This document shows, piece after piece, positions 37,001 to 43,667 of a DNA stretch of 43,667 nucleotides (its first letter is position 1; each line of letters starts with the position of its first letter). The position numbers and the translations under genes are program-made. The DNA comes from Acidobacteriota bacterium (GTDB lineage: Bacteria; Actinomycetota; Acidimicrobiia; Acidimicrobiales; Microtrichaceae): positions 1 through 43,667 of the forward strand of contig QEUP01000027.1 of the NCBI GenBank assembly GCA_003577145.1. The letters run 5' to 3'. The notes beneath the pieces were generated by a model that saw only the letters and a list, made by a program, of their open reading frames with translations, ran no database searches and was not told where the DNA came from.

Positions 37001-37573
37001 CACTACCACCAGACCTACTACCGCCAGGTCGAAGCCCTATCGGTCACCCCGTTTGCCCGTCGCGCCCTCGACCGTGGGCTAACCGCGCTGCTCGTGTCCG
37101 AGGCTCGGCACAGCCGCAAGGAATGGAACCCGAGGGCGGCGGCACAGTTCGTGCCGGTGAACACGGCTGAGTTCGACCCGATCGCTGCTGCCCTGCGCAG
37201 CCGCGCCGAGCTGATCTCAATGCCGGCGTCCGACGTGGTGAACGCGATGGTCGCCACCCGGCGAGATAAGTGGTCCAAGCAACAGCAGGCGCCTGGTGTC
37301 ACGCTCACCTATGCGCGAGGCCGGGGCGACGCGATCGACCTCCTTCAGGCCCCCGAGTCCGGCCCGTGGACCGACTTCACTGCGCCGAACTCCCTGCGCG
37401 AGGTCGAGACCGGCTCCAACCTGCTGCTCCGGGAGGACGACCCGTCCGACGACCCGACCGCCGGGTTTCCCGACCCGCCAGTCGGCGAGGATGACGACGA
37501 GGGGGTCGCCGTCGCCGCCGAGGACGCCGATGCCGAGGACGCCGACGTCGTGGTCGAGGAGAGCGACGGATGA
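34010..37573 (+). CDS. drmA: DISARM helicase DrmA
   Basis: DrmA is the core SF2-type helicase found in all DISARM systems and forms a complex with DrmB. The 1187-aa protein has Walker A FPTGGGKTEAY (P462-T463-G464-G-G-K467), motif II QDELH at 721-725 followed by LIAGPLGSLFGLYETAID, and the helicase lobe with LATNMISVGVDVPRLGLMV and the QATSRVGRDERG motif VI. The N-terminal 400 residues are not recognised. A Cys-containing segment (CPWCGEELDP and CGDSKGRCPF, near 583-625) may bind zinc. The C-terminus is strongly acidic (about 1155-1187). GTG 34010 overlaps the previous stop by 4 nt. The overlap with drmB is also 4 nt. Confidence 0.93.
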   Translation: MSDTPTPVRIRDELEKLIVTDLLGPSDPHEQLPGVRSPVREWYLVGLLAPKGTVVDPSRGDGDDLQEGDEGGAPGPDDRPAKVVLFPSSAGFSAAVDLSCEALEVSASWGRYEKIDNEDPNAERAYEKLWQRHPAGGSQTITLADEDIGPVVPDPEQPEVVIRGRCRKTASCWLVTLFLVNEQLPTDRNIDERWLFQIELSAAAPNGSPAFVGRKLALPDQVSDSDDEVKHLDLLYRHTVEFAVGHGVAVHAEVADGNPHRATSVRTSVLPRSEVAKVEAPEPDDPTLDNEQRHPFEREQLASVVFDMEKLASLDGPGAVAALTPLADSYDHWLERQKARIDGFESEDGGVAAAAVARAQGIARRLRVGIELLGTDTVAAEAFAFANHTMWQQRLHTLVGFARRDNPKLSLADAEAQVSAEPSWSWRPFQLAFVLVNLPSLNDPTHDERQLDTGTVDLLFFPTGGGKTEAYLGLTAFTLAIRRLQGEIEGHSGEGGVGVLMRYTLRLLTSQQFQRAATLICACEVRRQELIAAGDERWGETPFRIGMWVGGSVSANKTQDAARDLDDLRNTGWAKGAGPTALVACPWCGEELDPQRDATSHPHLWRTLITCGDSKGRCPFTARRSDGEGIPVVSVDEEIHRLLPDLVIATADKFAQLPWQGQTSSLFGRVYRRCSRHGFRTPDLDSYGGHTEADKHNKAGDLPAATSTDCLRRRPPDLVIQDELHLIAGPLGSLFGLYETAIDELASWTVDGKPARPKIVASTATIRRAEHQAYNLFCRRLAVFPPQVIDAGDSFFAVERPTESVPGRLYIGVCGMGQRFKSVETRVFTTVLAAAQVLYEKYGAAADPWMTTVGYFNALRELGGMRRMLDDDVTNRLRRTDRRGLTNRWLNDTRELTSRISSSDIPATLDDLGRRFTGQKPEKGEWPIDVLLATNMISVGVDVPRLGLMVCAGQPKTTAEYIQATSRVGRDERGPGLVVTLYNWARPRDLSHYETFEHYHQTYYRQVEALSVTPFARRALDRGLTALLVSEARHSRKEWNPRAAAQFVPVNTAEFDPIAAALRSRAELISMPASDVVNAMVATRRDKWSKQQQAPGVTLTYARGRGDAIDLLQAPESGPWTDFTAPNSLREVETGSNLLLREDDPSDDPTAGFPDPPVGEDDDEGVAVAAEDADAEDADVVVEESDG

Positions 37574-39402
37574 GCAAGCCCTACGACGGCCCGATCCGAG
37601 TCGGGAACATCCGGCCCAGCCAGGCCATCCACTCCTACGGCGTAGGCTCCCTGGTCGACCTCCCGAACCTGAGCGTCATCGTCGGCGGCCTCGACCGCTG
37701 GGACACGACTCGCCAGGAGGTCGTCACCGAGGAGCGGTTGCTCAGCGCCGTACGGACGCGGCTCGGCGATCAGGTGGAAGCACTACGGGCTCTGCCCTCC
37801 GAACCGGAGACATCGAATCCGTTCGACGACTGGGCCCGCGTCGGCCTTCCCGTCACGGTCTTCCCTCGATGGCTGCGGTGCACCGCGTGCAACCGGCTGT
37901 TTCCCATCGCCTCCGGCGCCCTCAAGCTCGAGTCGAACGCCTACCGGCCAGACCGGACCCGCTACGTCCACCCCAACTGCGACCGCGCCCGCAAGCCGCC
38001 GCCTGCGGTGCCTGCTCGCTTCGTCGCCGGCTGCGCCAACGGCCACCTCGACGACTTCCCGTGGGTGCGATTTGCCCACGACGGTGTACCCATATGCGCC
38101 AACCCGATTCTGCGGGTCAATGACATCGGCTCCGGCGGTCGCGCCACAGACCTGCTTGTCGCCTGCCTTACCTGCGACGCCAAGTCCACACTGGCCAAGG
38201 CGTTCGGGCCAGCCGCAAAGCAGACCATGCCCGGGTGCCGTGGTCGCCACCCACACCTCGGGCAGGCGACCGAGCCATGCGGCGAGCAGCTCCGGTCGCT
38301 GGTGCTCGGCGCGTCGAACCTGTGGTTCAGCTCGAGCCTGTCGGTGCTCTCGCTGCCCGTCGGTGGCGGGTCACTCAACCAGCTCGTCCACGACCATTGG
38401 TCTGCACTCGAGAAGATGACGGTCAAGGACGTGCTGACCTACGCGCTGACGACCGACAGCACGCTCCAAGCCGCCTTCGCCGGTCATGACCCCGACGACA
38501 TCTGGGACGCCATCGAGGCCAAGCGCGGCGGCGCAGGTGACACCCCCGAAGCCGACGTGCACGGTCCCGAGTGGAGCGCGCTGACCACGGGATCACAGGG
38601 CCAGAACTCACCGCATTTCGAGGCCGAGCCGATTGAAGCACCAGCGGACTTCGCCGGACGGCTTGCTGGCGTCACGCTGGCGCATCGCCTTCGCGTTGCC
38701 ACCGCTTTGTGCGGGTTCACACGAATCAGTACTGGAGAGCCAGATGACCTGAGCAAGGTCGTGCGGCTCGATGCGAGCGGGGCGCCCACCTGGGTGCCGG
38801 TAGTAGAGAACCGTGGCGAAGGGATCTTCCTCCAGCTCGACGAAGCGGCGGTCCAGGAATGGGAGGCAGCCGCCTACGACAATCCACTGTTCGTCGCCAT
38901 GCGGCGCGCCCACCGGGAGTGGCGAGAGGCTCGAGGACTCGACCCGCATGTGGGTTGGCCAGGGGAACGCTTCGTGCTGTTGCATTCGCTCTCCCACTCA
39001 CTCATCAACGAGCTGGCCATCGAATGCGGCTACTCCTCGGCTTCGATCAGTGAGCGGATCTACAGCCGGAGACCCGGCGAGGGCCCCGAGCCAATGGCAG
39101 GCATCCTCCTCTACACCTCCGCACCCGACGCCGAGGGCACGCTCGGTGGGCTAGTAAGCCTGGGCAAGCCCGCCGAACTTGGCCCGCTGCTCACACGAGC
39201 GATCGAGAAGGCTGGCCTCTGCTCGAGTGACCCGCTCTGCGCCGAGCACGAGCCCGACCCGCTGGACGGCTCGCTCCACGGCGCCGCCTGCCACGCCTGC
39301 TTGCTGGTGGCGGAGACAAGCTGCGAACAGGGCAACCGCTACCTCGATCGTTCGACGTTGGTCGACACATTTGCTCACACCGGTCTGGAGTTCCTCGGGT
39401 GA
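37570..39402 (+). CDS. drmB: DISARM DUF1998 protein DrmB
   Basis: DrmB carries the DUF1998 domain and works with DrmA in the core DISARM complex. In this 610-aa protein the N-terminal part has CTAC (C104, C107) and CANGHLDDFPW, and the C-terminal part has SDPLCAEHEPD, HGAACHACLLVAETSCEQGNRYLDR, with several Cys residues likely binding zinc. The HSLSHSLINELAIECGYSS segment near residue 475 is typical of DUF1998 proteins. ATG 37570 overlaps the drmA stop by 4 nt, and its own stop overlaps the drmC GTG by 4 nt. Confidence 0.93.
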   Translation: MSKPYDGPIRVGNIRPSQAIHSYGVGSLVDLPNLSVIVGGLDRWDTTRQEVVTEERLLSAVRTRLGDQVEALRALPSEPETSNPFDDWARVGLPVTVFPRWLRCTACNRLFPIASGALKLESNAYRPDRTRYVHPNCDRARKPPPAVPARFVAGCANGHLDDFPWVRFAHDGVPICANPILRVNDIGSGGRATDLLVACLTCDAKSTLAKAFGPAAKQTMPGCRGRHPHLGQATEPCGEQLRSLVLGASNLWFSSSLSVLSLPVGGGSLNQLVHDHWSALEKMTVKDVLTYALTTDSTLQAAFAGHDPDDIWDAIEAKRGGAGDTPEADVHGPEWSALTTGSQGQNSPHFEAEPIEAPADFAGRLAGVTLAHRLRVATALCGFTRISTGEPDDLSKVVRLDASGAPTWVPVVENRGEGIFLQLDEAAVQEWEAAAYDNPLFVAMRRAHREWREARGLDPHVGWPGERFVLLHSLSHSLINELAIECGYSSASISERIYSRRPGEGPEPMAGILLYTSAPDAEGTLGGLVSLGKPAELGPLLTRAIEKAGLCSSDPLCAEHEPDPLDGSLHGAACHACLLVAETSCEQGNRYLDRSTLVDTFAHTGLEFLG

Positions 39403-40148
39403 CCACGTTGGCCGAACTCACGGCCGACGTGGCGCGTCGGCTGGCGCCGGTTCATCTGGCCTCGGTGGCTGCCGCGTACCGGAAGGAGCCGGCCTACTCG
39501 AAGGAAGGAGCGGCCACTGTCACCCGAGCGCTACCCGGCCCTCACAAGGAGGTGCTTGCCGAACTGCACGCGGCATGGGCGGCCCAACCCGAGACGCCCG
39601 GCGTCGCACTGGCGATCGGCCTCGAAAGCGCGGCAACGACGGAGGCAGCGTCCGATCGGACGGCCGTCGAGGTCGTCGTCACCGGTCCCAACTCTCCGGT
39701 CGCACCAGTCCGTCTCACGTCCGAAGTCGTCCGGCGCCTCATCGACGATGCCAAACATCGGGTCATGCTCGTGAGCTACGCCGCCTACCAGGTCGACTCC
39801 GTCATCAAGGCGCTCGACCGTGCGGTAGACGAGCGAGGGGTGACCGTGCAGCTCATCCTCGAGTCCTCCGAGAACCTCGACGGCGGAGGCGGCGCCCACG
39901 CGTACGCCAAGTACGTCGTCTACGAGTGGCCGCCAGCAGACCGCGTTCCACATGAGGCGAAGCTCCACGCGAAGGCGGTCATCGTCGACGGTCGCGACGT
40001 ACTCCTGACGAGCGCCAACATGACCAACGCCGCCTACAGCAAGAACATCGAGCTCGGCGTGCTGTGCCGGGGCGGCAACACGGCCCGGCACGTGCAGGAG
40101 CACTTCGACGGCCTCATCAGCACAGGCGTCCTTCAGGCGGTCCCATGA
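39399..40148 (+). CDS. drmC: DISARM phospholipase D-like protein DrmC
   Basis: DrmC is the phospholipase D-superfamily member of DISARM, possibly a nuclease. This 249-aa protein has one HKD-type motif: H190-A-K192 in KLHAKAVIVDGRDVLLTSAN, followed by MTNAAYSKNIELGVL. Only one HxK copy is present, so activity would need a dimer. The N-terminal 100 residues are helical. GTG 39399 overlaps the drmB stop. The next gene starts 2 nt after the stop (40149 is a single base gap), so it is probably co-translated. Confidence 0.9.
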   Translation: MTTLAELTADVARRLAPVHLASVAAAYRKEPAYSKEGAATVTRALPGPHKEVLAELHAAWAAQPETPGVALAIGLESAATTEAASDRTAVEVVVTGPNSPVAPVRLTSEVVRRLIDDAKHRVMLVSYAAYQVDSVIKALDRAVDERGVTVQLILESSENLDGGGGAHAYAKYVVYEWPPADRVPHEAKLHAKAVIVDGRDVLLTSANMTNAAYSKNIELGVLCRGGNTARHVQEHFDGLISTGVLQAVP

Positions 40149-40149
40149 T

Positions 40150-41445
40150 GTGCGGCTCGAAGGCGGTCACCAGGGAGGGTCTCCGCTCAGCGTTCCCTCT
40201 GGACCGAGCGCTGTGAACGCAGACGATCTAGCGGAACTCACCCGCCGGGATCTCGAGCCGCTACTTGCCGCGACAGCAACGATCGACGCGCCAACCGTCA
40301 ATCGGCGAGTCGCCGGTGGCCGGCAGGCCCCAGGAAACACGATGTGGATATCCGTGCCGGGTGGGTTGGAGGTGACCCTGACCCGGTCGCTCCCCCTGAG
40401 CACGTGGGAGGCCGGGATACTCCGACCATACGGCAACGCTCTCAGGGATCTGCACGGCATCCCGGACGCCGTGGCACGGAATGCGGCCGACGAGGTCGTC
40501 CTGCGCGCCATCGCAGTTCAGCTCGGCGACATGCAGGCCGCGATCGTCGAGGCTGCCATCCGATTCCTGCTCCGCGCCGCCGTCTCGACGTACGAAGGCC
40601 AACCCATTCATCTGAACGTCTTGGTGGACCTGGCTCTGCCACCCGCCCCCGGAGTCATTGCCGACCTGGCGGAACTCCAGCGGCACGACTGGTACGCGTT
40701 GCTCGGAAGCGGTCTTGAGACCGGGGTGCTCGTAAACGGGGCCGGGGAGGTCGTGAGGCTCGTCGACGTCGGATCGTTCGAGCTCCAAGCGGGAGAGTCG
40801 CCCGATCGCCTCTTGTCCCACGCGTTCCGTCCCATCGGGGAGTGGACCCGCCAGAGCGGCACTCGACTGGCGCTCTCAATCACGCGGGGACGTGAACTGC
40901 TCGTCCATCAGGGCGGTGAGTTGCGATACGTGTACAGGTCCGGTCGATGGCGCGGTCTTCCACTCGACGTGGCGGTCAGAAAGGGCTGGAGCGCAGGAGC
41001 GGGCATCGGCCGGCCCGTCAAGCGTGCAGTGCTAGCGAGCCTGATCGACGGTTCCCTTGGCCATCACGGCGCCTGCCTCGGAATCGTCGTCCGAGGGCAG
41101 AAGACCGGCTTCATGGGCTCCGCCGTCCTGCAGCAGAGCGATCTCTGGCCCGACAACGTACGTGCCGGCCTGTTCGGGTCAGACCGGTTTCAGCTGCTCT
41201 CTCGTCGCCAGCGCCTGGAGTTGCTCTCGATGGATGGTGCAACAGTCCTCGATCACACCGGCAGGATTCTGGCGGCTGGAGCCATCGTGGCGGTACCCGG
41301 AGGAAGCTCAGGCGGCGGACGCCTTGCGGCGACCCGCGCTCTCGCCGCCTTTGGGGCAGCATTCAAGGTCTCCCAGGATGGGCCGATTGCCCTCTTTGGC
41401 CGAGACTCCGAGGGGAACGTCGAACTCAAGATGGCGCTGGCCTGA
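40150..41445 (+). CDS. DisA/DAC-like nucleotide-binding protein in DISARM operon
   Basis: This 431-aa protein is not a known DISARM component. The C-terminal part (about 285-425) reads like a DAC (DisA_N) domain: KRAVLASLIDGSLGHHGACL, then D362-G363-A364 in LSMDGATVL, an AGAIVAVPGG strand, and R396 in GGGRLAATRALAAFG, 34 residues after the DGA, which is the DisA/CdaA spacing. The DAC RHR motif has become R-A-L, so diadenylate synthesis is doubtful. Afterwards come FKVSQDGPIALF and the SEGNVEL strand, matching the SEEG-type segment. The N-terminal half (about 20-280) is unrecognised, with a LALSITRGRELL and RSGRWRGLP part. The overall design resembles the DAC-like sensor proteins (DACNV-type) reported in conflict systems. 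GTG 40150 follows drmC by 1 nt, with AGGCGG upstream; GTG 40213 is an alternative start. Confidence 0.7.
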   Translation: MRLEGGHQGGSPLSVPSGPSAVNADDLAELTRRDLEPLLAATATIDAPTVNRRVAGGRQAPGNTMWISVPGGLEVTLTRSLPLSTWEAGILRPYGNALRDLHGIPDAVARNAADEVVLRAIAVQLGDMQAAIVEAAIRFLLRAAVSTYEGQPIHLNVLVDLALPPAPGVIADLAELQRHDWYALLGSGLETGVLVNGAGEVVRLVDVGSFELQAGESPDRLLSHAFRPIGEWTRQSGTRLALSITRGRELLVHQGGELRYVYRSGRWRGLPLDVAVRKGWSAGAGIGRPVKRAVLASLIDGSLGHHGACLGIVVRGQKTGFMGSAVLQQSDLWPDNVRAGLFGSDRFQLLSRRQRLELLSMDGATVLDHTGRILAAGAIVAVPGGSSGGGRLAATRALAAFGAAFKVSQDGPIALFGRDSEGNVELKMALA

Positions 41446-41484
41446 AAGCCCGGCAGAGGATCGAACCGGTCTCGCGGGTGTCGG

Positions 41485-42288
41485 TCAGGCAAGGGCGGTC
41501 GCCAGATCGGCCCATAGGACCTGCAACGACTGGCGCACGACGTCGGTGTCAGTGAGACCCCGAACAGCGCCCTCCGCGAGACCGAGGCCAGCGCCGCCTG
41601 GGCCGAAGAGGGCGTCGCCAAGCCCGATTGCCTCCTCGGTCACCGGGCCGGCGAGGTCGTTCCTGCGCAGTCGATCGACCCCGGCGACGAGGTCGTTCGT
41701 CGGGATCGCCTGGAGGAGCCGCAGCACGTCGAGTGCGTCCTTCTTGACGAGCCGATCGGGCTGGTCAACCCGTTCGGCGATCTTGTGGACCTTCGCGACG
41801 AGCAGCGCGGCGGGCCCGGCGACTCGCACACGGAACGACCGGCTGTCGTCCGGGTCGAGCGCGCCGAGCTCCCGCTCCGTGTTGTCCACAAGCACGCCTT
41901 CGATCCCCTTCGCCCGCCGTGCGGCGCGCTTGCCGTGACCGGGAAGCCGAGCGCCACGTCGGCCGGGCCCAGCCACCGCCTCGGGTACGAGCAGGTCGAC
42001 CTGGATGCCGTCGCTCGTCCGCCACTTGCCCGGGTCCTCCTGGAGCTCGAAGCCCCGGCCCTCCAGCAGGGTCTGGATGCTCGGCTCGTCGGCGAGGAAC
42101 TCCGGAGCGATTGCGACGTCGGCATCGGTGGTGAACTCGGCCACCGGCAGATCGGCTGGCCCGGTGTGAACGTACACCGCCTGGGCCCCGACGACCACGA
42201 TCGAGTCCAGATGTGGCGTCAACGCCTCAAGCCCATCGAGGAGCGCTCTGCGGGCGAGGACGTACAGCGGGTCAGGATCGCCAGGCAT
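41485..42288 (-). CDS. AbiEii-like nucleotidyltransferase toxin candidate
   Basis: This is a 267-aa protein with a nucleotidyltransferase core of the AbiEii/AbiGii type: VVVGAQAVYVHTG (about 31-43), T54-D55-A-D57 (FTTDADVAI), and the third Asp D98 in GIQVDLLVPEA. The later segment KVHKIAERVDQPDRLVKKD gives the conserved basic and acidic residues of that family. Such toxins transfer nucleotides to tRNA and halt growth. It overlaps the upstream regulator gene by 17 nt on the minus strand and ends 39 nt from the DAC-like gene, towards which it is transcribed. Confidence 0.8.
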   Translation of the reverse strand: MPGDPDPLYVLARRALLDGLEALTPHLDSIVVVGAQAVYVHTGPADLPVAEFTTDADVAIAPEFLADEPSIQTLLEGRGFELQEDPGKWRTSDGIQVDLLVPEAVAGPGRRGARLPGHGKRAARRAKGIEGVLVDNTERELGALDPDDSRSFRVRVAGPAALLVAKVHKIAERVDQPDRLVKKDALDVLRLLQAIPTNDLVAGVDRLRRNDLAGPVTEEAIGLGDALFGPGGAGLGLAEGAVRGLTDTDVVRQSLQVLWADLATALA

Positions 42289-43348
42289 CGGTGTTCTCCT
42301 CCATCCAGTCGAGCAGCTCCTCGCCCTCGGCCGGCGCTCGGCCAGGCCCCGTCAGTAGGTCCACCGCGAGCTGGGCCGGGTTGACGAGCTGAAGTCCCTC
42401 GCGCTCGATCGTGCGGGTGAAGACAACGTCGTCGAAGGGCCGAAGGAGCATGACGTTGGCGCCGGATTCGGTCTCACGAAGGTCGAGCCCGAGAACAGCC
42501 GCTCGCACGTTCGAGACGTAGAGCATCGCCAGACGGGCGGGAGCGAACGGTGCGAGCGCGTTCGCCGCCAACGACCCGGTGAGGGCGTAGTCGAGATCGG
42601 TCTCGGTGAGGCGTTCGGCCAGGGCTGGCAACCCACGTGGCTGGAGGTAGCCGACGGCGTCGTTCGAGCGGAGCACGTCGTAGTCCTGGGCCCACCGCCT
42701 GACCGCCGCCGCCCAGTCGACGGTCAACACCGCACCCCGCTCGTCCCGCTCGACGATGCCATCCCGTTCGAGCAAATCGATCACGCGTGACAGCGTCGCT
42801 GCCGAGGCTTTCGTCCGACCGGCGAGCTCTCGGACGCCATACGGCGGCGCGAAGTCGATCAAGGCACGGACAGCTCGAGCTGCACCCGAGCCGCGGAGGC
42901 TCTGCAGGCTCTTGTCAACCGGCCAGGGGTTCTTCGTCGCCCCTTGAGCGGTGATGAGCAGCGCCGGCTCGTCGCTGACGAGCCGGACAGTCCCAGTCGC
43001 ATCGACGTAGGACACGCCCTCGCTCGTGAGACGCTCCTGCGATCGGGGGCTGAGCCACGGCACAACGAGCAGGGGGCGGCTGTCCGGTGTTGCCTCGGTT
43101 ATCGAGCGAAGTTGGGCGAGCGCGTCTGTGAGCTGCGCTCCGGACGCCTCACGCTTCACCTCGCCGAGGAACGTCACCGAAACTCCACTTGGACACGCCA
43201 CCCGCAGAGCGAGATCTCCTCGCAGCCCGGCTCCGAGAGGAACGTCTCGGTCGAGGTCCAGCCGCCAACTCGACGGCAACAGAGCGCGGAGAACCTGCTC
43301 GACATCGTCGAGGATCTGGGCTTGGCTCGGGGGTCCGGTTCTCAGCAC
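42272..43348 (-). CDS. AbiEi-like regulator with PD-(D/E)XK-like domain
   Basis: This is a 358-aa protein that is probably the antitoxin and repressor of the pair. The N-terminal 130 residues look like a PD-(D/E)XK fold: D45 in RGDLAL, E63-V-K65 in LGEVKRE, then a helix and a VVPWLSPRSQERL strand-turn. Residues 168-212 form a winged helix-turn-helix (GVRELAGRTKASAATLSRVI, then LERDGIVERDERGAVLTV). The C-terminal 130 residues include an AbiEi-like segment (DYALTGSLAANAL, TETESGANVML, VNPAQLAVDLLT). GTG 43348 is the only start, as TGA lies just upstream in frame. The nuclease-like domain may bind DNA without cutting; this is inferred. Confidence 0.75.
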   Translation of the reverse strand: MLRTGPPSQAQILDDVEQVLRALLPSSWRLDLDRDVPLGAGLRGDLALRVACPSGVSVTFLGEVKREASGAQLTDALAQLRSITEATPDSRPLLVVPWLSPRSQERLTSEGVSYVDATGTVRLVSDEPALLITAQGATKNPWPVDKSLQSLRGSGAARAVRALIDFAPPYGVRELAGRTKASAATLSRVIDLLERDGIVERDERGAVLTVDWAAAVRRWAQDYDVLRSNDAVGYLQPRGLPALAERLTETDLDYALTGSLAANALAPFAPARLAMLYVSNVRAAVLGLDLRETESGANVMLLRPFDDVVFTRTIEREGLQLVNPAQLAVDLLTGPGRAPAEGEELLDWMEENTDAWRS

Positions 43349-43386
43349 GACCTGCCTTCATCATCGTTTACCTTGTATGCCGTCAT
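43342..43386 (-). CDS. 14-codon leader ORF of the AbiE-like pair
   Basis: On the minus strand an ATG at 43386 has GGGAG 7 nt upstream (plus strand CTCCC at 43394-43398) and encodes MTAYKVNDDEGRSC, ending in TGA 7 nt inside the GTG start of the regulator gene, in another frame. The weak GTG start that lacks its own good ribosome-binding site suggests coupling through this leader. Its translation is a prediction. Confidence 0.45.
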   Translation of the reverse strand: MTAYKVNDDEGRSC

Positions 43387-43436
43387 GATGTGTCTCCCGT
43401 TAGCTGGCTAAAGGGGTTGGGCCATTAATCGTGTCT

Positions 43437-43472
43437 GTTTCACCATAGGTGAAACGAGAAGAATTGTGAAAC
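43437..43472 (-). promoter_or_regulatory. Promoter and palindromic operator of AbiE-like pair
   Basis: GTTTCACC-ATA-GGTGAAAC (43437-43455) is a perfect palindrome with 8-bp arms. A third GTGAAAC lies at 43466-43472. On the minus strand TTCACA (43470-43465) and TATGGT (43447-43442) are -35 and -10 candidates with a 17-nt spacer, so the palindrome covers the -10. This fits autorepression by the winged-helix regulator. The remainder of 43387-43615 shows no supportable gene. Confidence 0.65.
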
Positions 43473-43611
43473 GATAACCGCCTAGGTCGCTGCCGGAGTG
43501 TAGAGCTGGCTTTCGGAAATGAGCGCAGATCCGAAGGCATGGGCCGTAGGATCGAAAGCGTGTCTCTCGCCCAGATGGCGGCTGTCACCTCGTCAGAGGG
43601 CATACAATAGA

Positions 43612-43635
43612 TATACTGTCAGATATGGCTGACAG
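43612..43635 (+). promoter_or_regulatory. Leaderless-type promoter with overlapping palindrome
   Basis: TATACT at 43612-43617 is a good -10 hexamer, and CTGTCAG (43616-43622) with CTGACAG (43629-43635) is a perfect 7-bp inverted repeat around 6 bases. An ATG at 43625 lies 7 nt after the -10, as in leaderless actinobacterial transcripts. No clear -35 is seen. Confidence 0.4.
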
Positions 43636-43667
43636 GGTGGATCCCCTCTGCCAAGGTGGGGCGGTGG
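43625..43667 (+). CDS. Possible gene start cut by window end
   Basis: ATG 43625 opens a frame beginning MADRVDPLCQGGAV that runs off the window end. The only support is the nearby promoter-like hexamer and palindrome, so this is a tentative call. Too little sequence is available to assign a family. Confidence 0.25.
   Translation, partial: MADRVDPLCQGGAV

Noticed and set aside
41447-41475. tRNA-like B-box word (GGTTCGATCC on the minus strand) between the DAC-like and AbiEii-like genes
   Set aside because: The flanking bases do not form a T-stem or acceptor stem, so a tRNA fragment or attachment site is not supported.
1-43667. CRISPR array
   Set aside because: No regularly spaced repeats of 25-40 bp with unique spacers were seen; only short tandem repeats are present.

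Overview
The window is high-GC DNA (by eye well above 60%) with many GTG and TTG starts, 4-nt stop/start overlaps and possible leaderless starts. Together with its gene content (MobF-type relaxase, FkbM methyltransferase, K+-independent membrane pyrophosphatase, lipoprotein arylsulfotransferase) this suggests an Actinomycetota chromosome, perhaps of the Acidimicrobiia type. The phylum-level guess is moderate and the class-level guess is weak.

Bases 1-16814 look like ordinary chromosome: an arylsulfotransferase-like lipoprotein, an ABC exporter, exonuclease VII (xseA-xseB), a PAS-GGDEF-EAL protein whose GGDEF site is degenerate, an FkbM methyltransferase, a serine beta-lactamase/esterase-fold hydrolase, peptide-release factor RF3, a membrane-anchored PQQ-type propeller, a small conserved protein, the proton-pumping pyrophosphatase hppA, and tRNA-Ala(TGC). 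Two genes in this part (the beta-lactamase-like gene and hppA) end inside the same 50-bp palindromic element, with the stop codon lying in its outer arm.

Bases 16815-43667 look like an integrated mobile element or defence island downstream of the tRNA gene. First comes a minus-strand cluster: a PD-(D/E)XK-like protein, a HEPN-like protein and a Shedu (SduA) nuclease. A nucleotidyltransferase-fold/XRE pair follows with its own palindromic operator. Then come the mobility genes: a tyrosine integrase, an XRE regulator, a small winged-helix protein, and a MobF relaxase-helicase broken by one in-frame amber codon between its catalytic tyrosines and its metal-binding histidines. No type IV secretion genes or coupling protein are seen, so this resembles an integrative and mobilizable element.

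The largest unit is a complete class 1 DISARM operon in the order drmD-drmMI-drmA-drmB-drmC, with every junction overlapping by 1-4 nt. It is followed after one base by a sixth gene for a protein with a C-terminal DisA/DAC-like nucleotide-binding domain. In that domain the DGA motif is kept and the RHR motif has become R-A-L, which fits a nucleotide sensor better than an active diadenylate cyclase. The 3' half of the DISARM methylase gene has codon use unlike the rest of the operon, suggesting a swapped specificity region. The window ends with a convergent AbiE-like toxin-antitoxin pair whose regulator carries a PD-(D/E)XK-like domain. That pair has a clear promoter/operator and a 14-codon leader ORF.

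The most novel candidates are the DISARM plus DAC-like six-gene unit, the nuclease/HEPN/Shedu cluster and the stop-codon-embedding palindromes. All protein calls come from reading motifs by eye; no database search was run.
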